Assembly (NCBI GenBank): GCA_036873755.1
Contig: JAVTVY010020427.1
Span: 1 to 64,000, forward strand
Reading direction: 5' to 3'
From: Hanleya hanleyi
Lineage: Eukaryota > Mollusca > Polyplacophora > Lepidopleurida > Hanleyidae
DNA: 64,000 nt
Shown here: positions 46,999-56,504 of the stretch, piece after piece
Position numbering within the stretch: the stretch's first letter is position 1
How the letters are laid out: each line of letters starts with the position of its first letter
Translations under genes and position numbers: made by a program
The notes under the pieces: generated by a model
What the model was told of the DNA's origin: nothing
The model's database searches: none
Seen by the model: only the letters and a program-made list of their open reading frames with translations

Positions 46999-47361
46999 TG
47001 GAGTAAATACTGCCCTTTAGCGTATAGGTAGTCAAGGGTGGCCACCCTTTACAGGTTAGTCTACCTTTGGCAGGGCCTCCAAATGTAGCTTAGCTACCGT
47101 TAGGAGTAGGTTAGTCTAGCTTACCTAGGGTCTCCAAACGCTATCTGGCTCCTGGAGTTATTGCCCCTGAGGGCGCTGCATGTAATCGGACCAATCAGGG
47201 ACGAGAAGACATAGGTCCCGGGAGATACAAGTTAGAGAGGACACTCTTGCAGCATATCTCAAGGTATTAGGACGTGAGCACCGGGAGCTCCGAGGGATAA
47301 TATTCAACAGGTAAGGCCCTGTTCCGTACCGGTCTGTTACTATAGCGAGGAAATTACTTCA
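46999..47361 (+). repeat. 5' LTR, 363 bp
   Basis: Begins TGGAGTAAATACTGCCC and ends GGAAATTACTTCA. It contains a CCAAT box ('CGGACCAATCAGGGACG', about 47,200) and a consensus splice donor CAACAG|GTAAGG at about 47,310. The latter could support spliced subgenomic RNA for the distal ORF. Confidence 0.92.
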
Positions 47362-47362
47362 C

Positions 47363-47374
47363 TGGAGTCAGAAG
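47363..47374 (+). other. Candidate primer-binding site
   Basis: TGGAGTCAGAAG starts two bases after the LTR end and begins with TGG, as required to pair with a tRNA ...CCA 3' end. I cannot name the tRNA. Confidence 0.5.
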
Positions 47375-50211
47375 TTTAAATAATCAGTTCAAATTGCTCC
47401 GTTTGTAGACAAACTTGGTCTGATTGGCGACACTAGCGTAGTTTTGCCTTTTGCTGGTCGGCCATTTAGCACGTGCGTTGAAATTTTCCTGACAAAATTG
47501 GGTGCGGTTCTTTCTTTGGCCGGGTTTTCATTTATACTGTAATAAATAAGGAGTATATTGAGAACTCCTGTGACTTTTATTGTCTCCGAGAGACTATAAG
47601 TATAACCGTGACAATTTTGTTTCGTGCAGTCTGCGACTCGGTCGGCGGCCATTTTTTCACGGGATTTTCCTCCCGTCTTTTGACGTGTCGAGTTGTCTCG
47701 TGGAACTTTGGTTACTTCTTTCGTTGACTGCTTCGTTGATTTCACGAAATTGAATAAAGGATTTATCGGATATTCTATCAAATTATACCGTCGTCGATAA
47801 AATATTATCGGACGGTTTTTAGTGTTCAATTTCATAAAATTTTGGGCCTCCGTTAGCCTAGCGTTGGGGTTTATTCACGAACATACCTCGTTCAATGAGG
47901 TGACTTTAACAAGTTTTTGATCATTTTGAGCTTCGTTTGTCGTGCAGTGAGCGATAGGGTATAGTTTTTGTCAACTTACGGGAGTGACGGAGTTGTCTCC
48001 CTTGGGTTGTGATTTCGACTTGGGTATCGATTTACCGGTGCGGGAGACGGCCTGCCTGTTGGATTACTTTAACATTGCAGCATAGCTTAGTTAGATTTTG
48101 TGAAATTCTTATTTATTTATTTATTTTTTTCATTTATTACTTTGGTTGATAGAATTGATAGGGAGATAGGGGTAGGGAAGTGGAGATATTTGGCTTACAT
48201 ATTAATTTAGTTTATCGGTGCAATTGTTGAAGACTACAGGGGTCATTTTTGATTTTTTTTTTTTTATATTGGTTCATTGATTATTTTGCGTTATTTTGTC
48301 TGAATTGTCCATGTGTATTGTCTTTGTCTGCATGACCCATGTCCATGTGTCTTGTCTTTGTCTATACTTGTCGTGTATATCGTTAGTTTGTCAGTGTTTT
48401 GTGTTCCCTTGTCCATGTCCATTGTTTGTCTTGATCATTCAATCAAACCAAAAGTTATTTTCTATTTTTTTTTATTTTATTGTGTTTAGTTATTGGGGGC
48501 TAGGTGTAGGGATAGTAAGTAGGGATAGGCTAGGTTTGGGAAAGTTCTTCTGAATATATGAGCAGAGGATATTATCCCCTGCTCTTATGTTTTATGGTTA
48601 CATCCTGAACCATATAAATACCTACTGCACCCATTATAGGATGTAAATTTTCCGTTTAATTGGATTGGATTGAACTTCGGGTTGAGTTGTTGTTGTAGGT
48701 TTATGTCCACTGATTTCAACCATTTCTAAACTCATTGGACACTTAGGTGAAGGAGTCACTCGAGTGTTATTCATCTAAATTTTATATAGTAAAATTTTGG
48801 CGGTCTTACACTAGCAGTTGATGTTTGCCCTATGAATACATGAATTGCTGGTGTTTATTCTAATTTGGCGAGTTACATTTACACTATAGAGGCTGAATTT
48901 ATCTCAGATTCTGTGGTGAACATTTTACACTGAGAGCCTTGATGGTGTTCTCAAGGGTTGAGTGTTCAGTGTTGCTGAAATACTCAGGATTTATTGAATA
49001 ATAAATTTTGAGTGTTAATTATTTTGGTAAGTTTGTGTGGTGTTAGCAAACTTGGGCCATATCCAATCAGATATTGATCTGGTGTGTGTGGTTCATTGTT
49101 TGGTGTTGATTATAACACAAACTCTGATTGTATTTTGAGATTTCAGTGTTGACATATCAACATTGCACTCAATTTGATTGTGATCTGGTGGTGTTAAGTG
49201 GCACCATCTGATTTTGATTGAGTGTTTAGTGTTTATTCAAATGCTCATTCTTGTATTTGCTTCGAAAAAGATTTTTTTTTTTTAGTTTTTTCTTTTTTCA
49301 CTTTGAGTGTTGACATATTGGCACTACACTCAATTACATTGTGGTCTTGTGGTGTCAAGTGGCACCATCCGACTTTCGTTGGGTGATTGGTGTTTATTAA
49401 AACACAAACTCTTGTATTTACTTTGAAAAAAAAACAAAAAACAATTGGTGTGGCATCAACACTGCACCCGATTAGAGTGTAATCGGGTATTGTTGGGCAA
49501 AACCAGTTGATTTTGGGAACATTTGAAGGGCATCTATTGAATAGGCAGCCATAATTTAGTTGATGATTGCAAAATGCCAACTTGGTGAATTTTGATCCTA
49601 TTTATTTTGGGAAATAGATATTGATCATTGATAACTAGGTCTCATTTGGTATTGATTGGCACCATTTGATGATTGTTTAGTATTCAACACCCGTACTATT
49701 GAGCTATTACGCATTAACTGGGCTGCTAGCGACTGCAGTTATTTTGTATATTATTTGACCTAGTTTTTGGACTTCATCAAAATTCGCTGTAGTTCACTTA
49801 ACTATTACCTTGTAGCTATTGCGTAAGGGATTAGCTGGTGTTTACTGTGAATGAGGGTGGGGTGTATTCTGGAATATTTGGCATAGAATTTTTGATTTAT
49901 TATCATAAATTTTCTGTATGTCCATTTTGGACTTTGCTAAAATTCATCATCAGGTTTTCGCTATAGCTGGATGGCTTTTGTTTGATATATTAGCTAGTCT
50001 TGTGCATTTAACTTGATATATAAGCCGTGATGGATATGCGCCCCATGTGATCATCTTTGGTGAGTATTTCAGCAGTTCACCAGACCAGATTTTGTTTTGG
50101 TAAGTTGCGTGGTAAGTGGGTTGTTTGGGTCAGTGAGTGTAATCCACTGTTCCTTTTCACGCGCCGCTGCTTTATTTTGACGCCGCGTGTGATTCATATT
50201 CATTGTCGAAT
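47375..50211 (+). other. Long untranslated leader of the LTR element
   Basis: 2.8 kb with no plus-strand ORF resembling a protein (48,296-48,553 is low complexity from 'GTCCATGTGT.TTGTCTTTG'). From about 49,040 to 49,520 there are three or four degenerate repeats of ~155 bp ('CACTCAATTTGATTGTGATC', 'GGTGTTAAGTGGCACCATC', 'ACACAAACTCTTGTATTTAC'). The 148-codon minus-strand ORF at 47,389-47,835 is not credible. Confidence 0.6.
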
Positions 50212-51168
50212 ATGTCGGATTACACAATTGACGTGTCCACCGCTGCGGCTGATGAGATACAGACAATAGAGGGTATTGGTAAAGTAAAGGCTGAAGCAAT
50301 TGTCAAATGTCAGTCTGGGGGCCAGCCTATTAGCTTTAGAGATTTTATGCGCGCACCGCGTTTCTCTGCCTCACATATTGTAGCCATATTACGGGCTTCA
50401 GTTATTTCAGGGATAGATATAGAGGGTCCAGAGTATGTCTCTGCCCTGATGGATACCCAGGAGCAGCGAAATAATTTGGCAGTTGAACTTCAAATTTGGA
50501 AAATTAGGTCTGAAATGGACACTTTAGTTAGGGATGTTAGAGAGCAGTTTAACTCGCTAAATACAAGAGTGGAACAAAATTTGGATCACTATGGAAATCG
50601 TGTTAATCAGGTTGAGGAAGTAGTAGAGGCGATCAAGGAGGAAATAGGTACACATGGGGTTCAGTTAACTGAGCATGGTACCCAATTGACTGGATTGAAA
50701 TCTCAAGTGGGCGAGATGTATACTCAAGTGAGGGGGATGGATACTCAATTGAGGGGGATGGATGATAAATTAGAGGCAGGGTTCACCAACATGGGGGACC
50801 AGGTTGGAATGCTGGTGACCATGATGCGTGGCCAGACATCTACTCCAATGGCTAGGGGGGTGGGGGATACGAATGTAACGCAGTCTAGTGGCGTCGCTGA
50901 GGGGCAGCCGACGCCAGCATTACCTGTTAATGAGGGTGCGTCTATTCCTGTTGGGTCTGACCTTATTGATCTTGAAAGTCAACAACCTCGGGTCAGCCAG
51001 TTGCAGACATCAGGGAGTGTAAACGTAACTGGAGGTAATCCACCGCCAATTTCGCGGAATTTGTTATCCAGTGAATTACAACCTGGTGAACTGAATGAGA
51101 TGACACCAGGTGGTTCATATATTGGGTTGCCTTATGTTAATTCTGGGGAGGATCGCCAGCCCCCTTGA
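50212..51168 (+). CDS. Retroelement ORF with helix-hairpin-helix and coiled coil (N-terminal Gag region)
   Basis: The first ATG in the frame is 50,212 (the ORF is open from 50,203, but that codon is TTG). Residues ~10-60 read AAADEIQTIEGIGKVKAEAI followed by ISFRDFMRA, matching the ComEA-type helix-hairpin-helix pattern (hydrophobic-x-GIG-xx-A-x-x-I), a non-specific DNA-binding fold. About 140 residues of heptad-rich sequence follow (EMDTLVRDVREQFNSLNTRV and a repeated QVRGMDTQLRGMDDKL), predicting a coiled coil. The tail is low-complexity Pro/Ser/Gly. It ends at TGA 51,166-51,168, but the same frame continues through the next two ORFs. It may be the N-terminal part of a long Gag that binds nucleic acid or multimerises. 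The function is inferred. Confidence 0.7.
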   Translation: MSDYTIDVSTAAADEIQTIEGIGKVKAEAIVKCQSGGQPISFRDFMRAPRFSASHIVAILRASVISGIDIEGPEYVSALMDTQEQRNNLAVELQIWKIRSEMDTLVRDVREQFNSLNTRVEQNLDHYGNRVNQVEEVVEAIKEEIGTHGVQLTEHGTQLTGLKSQVGEMYTQVRGMDTQLRGMDDKLEAGFTNMGDQVGMLVTMMRGQTSTPMARGVGDTNVTQSSGVAEGQPTPALPVNEGASIPVGSDLIDLESQQPRVSQLQTSGSVNVTGGNPPPISRNLLSSELQPGELNEMTPGGSYIGLPYVNSGEDRQPP

Positions 51169-51387
51169 ATGCATAACATTGAGCGGGCGATTCCCCCTAG
51201 GGGAATCTATGGTAGTGGAGTTCCCCCTGTGGGCCCCAGAGGAGAGGCTCAGACTGACCCCTCTAGTTATCATACTCCAGTCTCTCAAGTTAGTAGGGGT
51301 GAGAGTGATCGCGTGGGTACTCCAACCCCGAACGTTTCACGACGCGGGGAGTTGGTTGCTCGAACTCCGCACCGCACGGAGGCTTAG
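51169..51387 (+). pseudogene. Short in-frame segment between two stop codons of the gag region
   Basis: Seventy-two codons in the same frame as the preceding and following ORFs, bounded by TGA (51,166-51,168) and TAG (51,385-51,387). The composition (Pro, Arg, Gly, Thr) matches the linkers on either side, so it is probably part of one long Gag interrupted by two nonsense changes. Suppressible stops cannot be excluded. Confidence 0.55.
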
Positions 51388-52455
51388 ATAATTTTGCCAG
51401 CGCCTCTGCGAGACCGACATGTTAGGGGTCAGGTACAAGGTGCAACAGGTGGGGATTCTTCTTCCGATAGTGAGGATAGTGGGGCCGTTGGGTGCAGTCT
51501 CTTATCAGACTCCCAAACGTCAAGGCGTTCGAGATCTCCCACCAGTGAGGAGAGGTCACGCCGTCGCAGTCGCAGTCGTCCACTGCCAAATACATTGGTT
51601 TTTGGTGGTGTAGCGGATACTTGGAACCCATTTAAAATCAAATTTGAATTGGAGATAGACAGTCGTGGTTGGGACAAGGCCAAATCCCTTAGGCGTCTTC
51701 GCGAATGTATGCATGGGAAAGCTACGGAATTCTATCGCGTCCTACCAGAGGCGGTTAGAAATTCATTTGACAAGTTAATCGAAGCTCTGGAGAAGCGCTA
51801 TGGTAGACAAGAGCCTGCACATGCGGTCAGACGACGTTTGCAAGTGGAGGAGCGGGGGGCTGATGATACATTGGATGATTTTGCTGACCGTTGTATGCAG
51901 TTGGCTAGGGAAGGCTATCCAGGGGTTGCTGATGAAGTAGTCGATACTGTGGCCGTGGAACATTTCTTGAGGGGTTGCCGTGAGCGTCAAGCCGTAGTTT
52001 TCGCGATGGAAAAAGATCCGAACACTGTACAGGAGGCATTGGCCTATGTTAATTCCTCCTTGCACAATCATCGTGCCATGAGCGTTAAGGGTGTGAGATT
52101 GGTGACAACCGAGGCTGATGAAGCCGTTTGTCCCTGGACTGCCAAGTCTGATTCTGGAGGCTCGGGAGGTTTTTCAGAGGAGCAGCAGAAGACCCTAAAA
52201 GCATTGCTTGCAGAGGCCTGTCGAGGGAAGCAGAGTGCGGTACCAGAGAAGGCCGCACCCTCTTCCCGGGGTTCAGCCCCACGCGGCTGGTCTGCCAATG
52301 TTATTCGCTGTTATACAAGTGGAGAGGAGGGACACAAAAGTTTTCACTGTCCACCATCCTCTAATCTCTCCCGGTCACCGATTCGCTGTTATGTCTGCGA
52401 TGAATTGGGTCACATTAGCCGGAATTGCCCAAAGAAACACTCGGGAAACGAATAG
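51388..52455 (+). CDS. gag: Gag: capsid-like domain and zinc knuckles
   Basis: Same frame as the two upstream segments. After a basic Arg/Ser-rich stretch comes a retrotransposon Gag (capsid-like) domain: FGGVADTWNPFKIKFELEI, AKSLRRLRECMHGKATEFY, LIEALEKRYG and DDTLDDFADRCMQLAREGYP. The C-terminus has two CCHC-type zinc knuckles. The first, CYTSGEEGHKSFHC (about 52,310), has Ser in place of its second Cys; the second, CYVCDELGHISRNC (about 52,387), is intact. It would package element RNA in cytoplasmic particles. It ends TAG at 52,453-52,455, overlapping the protease frame. Confidence 0.85.
   Translation: MILPAPLRDRHVRGQVQGATGGDSSSDSEDSGAVGCSLLSDSQTSRRSRSPTSEERSRRRSRSRPLPNTLVFGGVADTWNPFKIKFELEIDSRGWDKAKSLRRLRECMHGKATEFYRVLPEAVRNSFDKLIEALEKRYGRQEPAHAVRRRLQVEERGADDTLDDFADRCMQLAREGYPGVADEVVDTVAVEHFLRGCRERQAVVFAMEKDPNTVQEALAYVNSSLHNHRAMSVKGVRLVTTEADEAVCPWTAKSDSGGSGGFSEEQQKTLKALLAEACRGKQSAVPEKAAPSSRGSAPRGWSANVIRCYTSGEEGHKSFHCPPSSNLSRSPIRCYVCDELGHISRNCPKKHSGNE
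52428..52434 (+). promoter_or_regulatory. Candidate -1 frameshift heptamer C CCA AAG
   Basis: CCCAAAG lies in the gag frame as C|CCA|AAG, the X XXY YYZ form, 19 bases before the gag stop. A -1 slip here enters exactly the open protease frame, which overlaps the end of gag. No downstream pseudoknot was evaluated. Confidence 0.55.
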
Positions 52456-52960
52456 GGGCTGGTAGGCAAGGTCCACCACCAGCCCAGGATTCCCAGTTAA
52501 GTGACCAGACGGGGGTTGAACCAGCAACCGGAACTAGTGCATCACCTGTGGCCTCTATTGAGGTCACGGAGTCTTCGCCAGTAGCCATTAGGGATGTGAT
52601 TGTTTCACGTTCACTTGGTTGGACAATGACGGTGCCGGCGAAGGTCGGAGCAGTTCCTGTGACCGCCGTTGTTGACACCGCTGCTCAGGTAACCGTCATG
52701 AGTCAAGACCTATTTGCCAGATTGAAGTTAAAGGGGCTGTCCACCACCCCAATAAGGTTGACTGGAGCATTTCAGGGAACGTCCAGCATGGGGATGCTAG
52801 TGCAAAAGGTCCCCTTGTCTGTTTTGGACTTCCACTGTACTTGGGATGTAGTGGTGGCACCATTAGTGGACGAGATCTTGTTGGGCTTTGATTTCCTGTC
52901 TGCTAATGGTTGCATTGTAGACTTCAATAAGAATGATAGGAGACATGAAAGTTTCGGCAA
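52435..52960 (+). CDS. pro: Retroelement aspartic protease region
   Basis: In the -1 frame relative to gag. About 70 residues of Pro/Ser/Thr-rich linker are followed by the protease core: TAVVDTAAQVTVMS (active-site Asp-Thr-Ala at about 52,675) and the second conserved block DEILLGFDFLSANGCIVDF. DTA in place of the usual DTG/DSG is a conservative change and may be a lineage trait. It would cleave Gag and Pol in particles. The frame is lost at about 52,930-52,960, where the sequence continues as RT in another frame. Confidence 0.8.
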
Positions 52961-53925
52961 CCCTGAAGCAACAGGGAGATGGCGAACCGCTGTCTGTAAA
53001 CTGGGTCACACTTGCTGAAACAGTAACCATTCCTCCCTTAACATCCCAGTTAGTCCGAGGTGTAATGCAGGGATACTCTCCTGCCCAATCTGGGTCAAAT
53101 TTGGTCGATTATGTTTTGGAGCCCGTAGTCGATAAAGCGGTCGTGATGGTTCCCAAGATGGCAATTCGCGGGGGTCCAATGGTTCCGATCTGCTTGCGCA
53201 ACCCGAATGATACTGAAGTAAAGGTCATTCGGGGGGCCTGGATTGGAACCACTCTGGAATGTAGTGATCACCCCGTGTCTGGCGATGTAGAGGGCGCATC
53301 GGTAAGAAAAGTAGATGTCCCTTTACCTGAAACCCTCCCAGAGTTCCTTGTACCATTATATGAGGCAACATGTGAGGGTTTGACCGAGGAGCAGGGAGCT
53401 GCTGTCAAGGACACACTGATTGAATTCCAAGACGTTTTCGCCAGTGGGGACTTGGATCTCGGTCACTTCGCCAATACCAAACATTGTATTAATACTGGCG
53501 ATGCACGTCCCGTCCGGCAGCGTATGCGACGAACACCAAGAGGTTTTGAGAAGGAGGAGGGTAAACATCTCGAAGCTATGCTGGATGCTGGAGTCATTCG
53601 ACCCTCAGAGTCTGAATGGGCTTCTGCCCCGGTTCTAATTCGTAAGAAGGACGGTTCTGTCCGCTATTGTGTGGACTTCCGAGAATTAAACGCGTTTCCG
53701 CTGCCGCTGATAGACGAATGTCTGGATGCGTTAGATGGGGCGGAGTACTTTAGTACTTTGGATTTGGCAGCTGGCTACTGGCAGATATCTATTGACCCTG
53801 CGGACCAGCACAAGACTGCCTTTATTACGAAGTATGGGATTTTTGAGCATGTTCGTATGGCTTTTGGCCTCTGTAACGTTCCTGCAACGTTTCAGAGGGC
53901 GATAAATACTGTGCTCTCCATGGCC
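52945..53925 (+). pseudogene. pol: Reverse transcriptase, N-terminal part (pol)
   Basis: A pre-RT linker of ~200 residues (FLVPLYEATCEGLTEEQGAA, LIEFQDVFASGDLDLGHF) then fingers/palm blocks: AMLDAGVIRPSESEWASAPV, LIRKKDGSVRYCVDFRELN, FSTLDLAAGYWQISIDPADQ, KTAFITKYGIFEHVRMAFGL and NVPATFQRAIN. After FRELN the run goes straight to FPLPLIDECLDAL, so roughly eight residues usual in Ty3/gypsy RTs are missing (an in-frame deletion). The frame shifts at about 53,915-53,930, just before the catalytic block. Confidence 0.85.
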
Positions 53926-54415
53926 TTACTTGGCGGGAAGTGCTGGCCTACCTTGATGACGTCATTGTGGTGGGACGTACCTTTGAGAGTGCCCTGGCTC
54001 ATTTGCGTCTTGTCCTGCAACGGTTTCGGGAACATAATCTCAATCTGAAACCTCGGAAATGCTCCTTGTTTCGGCGGGAGGTGGAGTTCCTGGGTAAGAC
54101 CGCTAGCCGGGGTGAAATTTCCATTACGGAGAGTAAAATTAGTGCCGTGCGCGATTGGCCGGTCCCCACGGATCGTACCGAACTACAGTCCTTTCTGGGG
54201 TTCGTGAACTACCACAGGGACTTCGTGGCCGGTTTCGCAAAATTGGCAGGATGCCTGTATGAACTGACGGGGCCGAAATCTACCTTTCATTGGCAAACTC
54301 GGCACCAGGAAGCCTTCGAGAAACTCCGGGATGCAGTGATTAGTGCACCGGTGTTGGCATTACCCACTGCAGGGGATCCATTTATTCTCGATACCGATGC
54401 CTCTGACACTGCTAG
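53926..54415 (+). pseudogene. pol: Reverse transcriptase, catalytic and thumb part (pol)
   Basis: Continues the RT in another frame: LAYLDDVIVVGRTFESALAH carries the YLDD catalytic motif (about 53,949-53,960). LNLKPRKCSLFRREVEFLG, AVRDWPVPTDRTELQSFLGF and VNYHRDFVAGFAKLAGCLYE are the expected thumb/connection blocks. It leads into the RNase H domain (FILDTDASDT, with catalytic Asp) and loses frame at about 54,413-54,425. Confidence 0.85.
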
Positions 54416-55252
54416 TACAGCTTGTACAGGTTCAGAATGGCGTGGAACGTACCGTAGCATACGCCAGCCATAACCTTGCCCCGGCACAGCGCCGCTATTG
54501 CACGACTCGAAAAGAGCTTCTGGCAGTCGTGACATTTACCCGCACATTCCGGCATTACTTGCTTGGCAAACCTTTCCTGATACGTACCGACCATAATAGC
54601 TTGGTCTGGTTAACTCGGTTTCGTCATATTGAAGGTCAGCTGGCTAGGTGGCTTGAAGAGCTCAGTCAGTATGACATGACAATTCAACACCGAGCAGGGG
54701 TGAAACATGGACATGCCGATGGACCCTCCCGAATTCCGGATTCCTTGCCACTGTGCAATTGTTACGCGGCAGGAAGTGAGCCTACGTCACTCCCTTGTGG
54801 CGGATGTAAGTATTGTATTCGGGCCCATAACCAATGGGGACGATTCACAGAGGATGTGGATGATGTGGTGCCACTGGCTACGGTTGGGGAGACCGTGGCT
54901 GCAGTTCGGGCCCTCTCTGTGAACTTTGATGCTCCATTAGAACTTTCGTCCCAATCTCAGTCAGAACTCGATATGGTCTGGGAAGCGTTCTCCCCCAAAG
55001 AGTTGAGGGAGAAGCAATTGGCGGATGTTCAGCTTCGACCCGTGATTGACCACTTGGAAACTGGTCAGACACCATCCCGGTTATTTTCCGGTGGCCCTGT
55101 AACTAAGCACTTGTGGCTTTGCCGGTCGTGTTTGAGGTTACAGGAGGGTGTCCTATACTACCAGTGGGATTACGGCACGTTTGTGAAGTTGAAATTGGTG
55201 ATACCGGCGGCTCTTCGTTCCGAGGTATTGCGCTTGGTGCATGATGCCAGGG
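54416..55252 (+). pseudogene. pol: RNase H and linker to integrase (pol)
   Basis: The frame changes again within RNase H: RTVAYASHNLAPAQRRYCTT, RKELLAVVTFTRTFRHYLLG, FLIRTDHNSLVWL and YDMTIQHRAGVKHGHADGPS are classic Ty3/gypsy RNase H blocks with the catalytic Glu and Asp. A connection segment with paired cysteines (CGGCKYC) and about 150 residues of linker follow. Towards the end comes the first His of the integrase zinc motif (LRLVHDA). The frame breaks in a G-run at about 55,249-55,254. Confidence 0.85.
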
Positions 55253-56050
55253 GGTCATTTAGGCCAGAGTAAAACTGTGGCTTTGGCCAAACGGTCATTC
55301 TTTTGGCCAAACCTGACGCGGGACGTGGAGTTATATGTCGAGACATGCGCCACCTGTAATGTGAACAAGAAGCCTAAGGTACATCCGCGAGGTGCATTGG
55401 GGTCCTATCATGCGGGGACTCCGATGGAGCGGGTTCACCTAGATATCCTAGGACCGCTGGTGTGCTCCGAGGGAGGCAATCGTTGCATCTTAATGATGAT
55501 CGATCAGTTTACAAAGTGGCTGGAGATCTGCCCTTTACCTGAGCAATCGGCTGAAAACTTCGCTAAGGCTTTCCTAGAGGGTTTCATTGTTCGGTTTGGT
55601 GTGCCCTTGCAGGTACACACCGACCAGGGCCGGAATTTTGATGGTAATCTGTTTTCCGAATTCTGCAGGGTTTTCGAGGTGACCAAGACACGCACCACAC
55701 CATATCGCCCGTGCTCTAATGGGCAGGTGGAACGGTGTAACAGGCTCCTTCTTCAATTGGTGCGGTGTTACCTTGAGAGCCGTCAGTCGGATTGGGATAA
55801 ACACTTGCCATTGATCGGCATGGCCATTCGGGCAATGCCCAACAGAGACACTGGTTTCTCTCCCAATCTTTTGATGTTAGGGAGGGAAGTGACGATGCCA
55901 GTGGATATCCTGTTGGGTGTCGCGGGTGTGAAAAAAGCAGGTCTTGGACTCGAGTTCAGACTTGAACGAAGTAATTGGACCACCGCGGGTAACTCGCGCT
56001 GGACGAAAAAGTCGTTCCCCTCAGTTTTTGGGTGTGGAGAGTTAAAGTAA
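55253..56050 (+). pseudogene. pol: Integrase (pol)
   Basis: The zinc-binding His/Cys remainder (GHLGQSKT, ETCATCNVNK) is followed by the catalytic core: MERVHLDILGPL (first Asp), VHTDQGRNFDGNLFSEFCRV (second Asp) and RPCSNGQVERCNRLL (Glu), with exactly 35 residues between the second Asp and the Glu. The core is intact. The C-terminal region is short: after about 25 residues past DILLGV it ends TAA at 56,048-56,050 with no recognisable chromodomain or GPY/F module, so it may be truncated. It would insert the element's DNA into chromosomes. Confidence 0.88.
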
Positions 56051-56504
56051 ATTTGTTTCACATTCATTGATGTGTCGCGCGTTCGCGTGAGACAACTGGC
56101 CTTGGGTGGCATGCTGTGTTTCGCCATTGTTCTCTGGGGAGCTTGTCCATGGCGCTCAATATTTTGTATATATGTGTTTTGGTTTATTTTTTGATAGTTT
56201 GTGGTCTAGGTAGTTCAGTTGATGTGTAGCATGTTTGTGCCCTTGCATGCTCAAGTTTGTACCCTTGCATGCTCGTGTTTGTGCCCTTGCATGCTTATGT
56301 TGTGACGTTGCATGCTCATGTTGTAGCGTGGAGTAATGTGACGAATTGATGTAATTCTCAGATGTTGTATAGAATAAGTGTTTCTTTTGTTGTAGACACT
56401 TCTCAAGAGTATTCAGATTGCACCTTACGAAATTCTGAAATGGATAAGGGACAAGATAATGGGCAGGATACAGATAATGGGAATGGGGGGTAGTAGTTAG
56501 GGAG
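56051..56504 (+). other. Spacer between integrase and the distal ORF
   Basis: 450 bp without ORF. Four imperfect tandem units of ~24 bp, 'TTTGTGCCCTTGCATGCTCA', lie at 56,230-56,325. Possible transcript-processing or splice-acceptor region for the distal ORF; nothing specific is proven. Confidence 0.55.

Noticed and set aside
47389..47835. 148-codon minus-strand ORF in the retroelement leader
   Set aside because: Antisense to the element, Lys/Thr-rich, no motif; the leader is non-coding in both directions as far as I can see.
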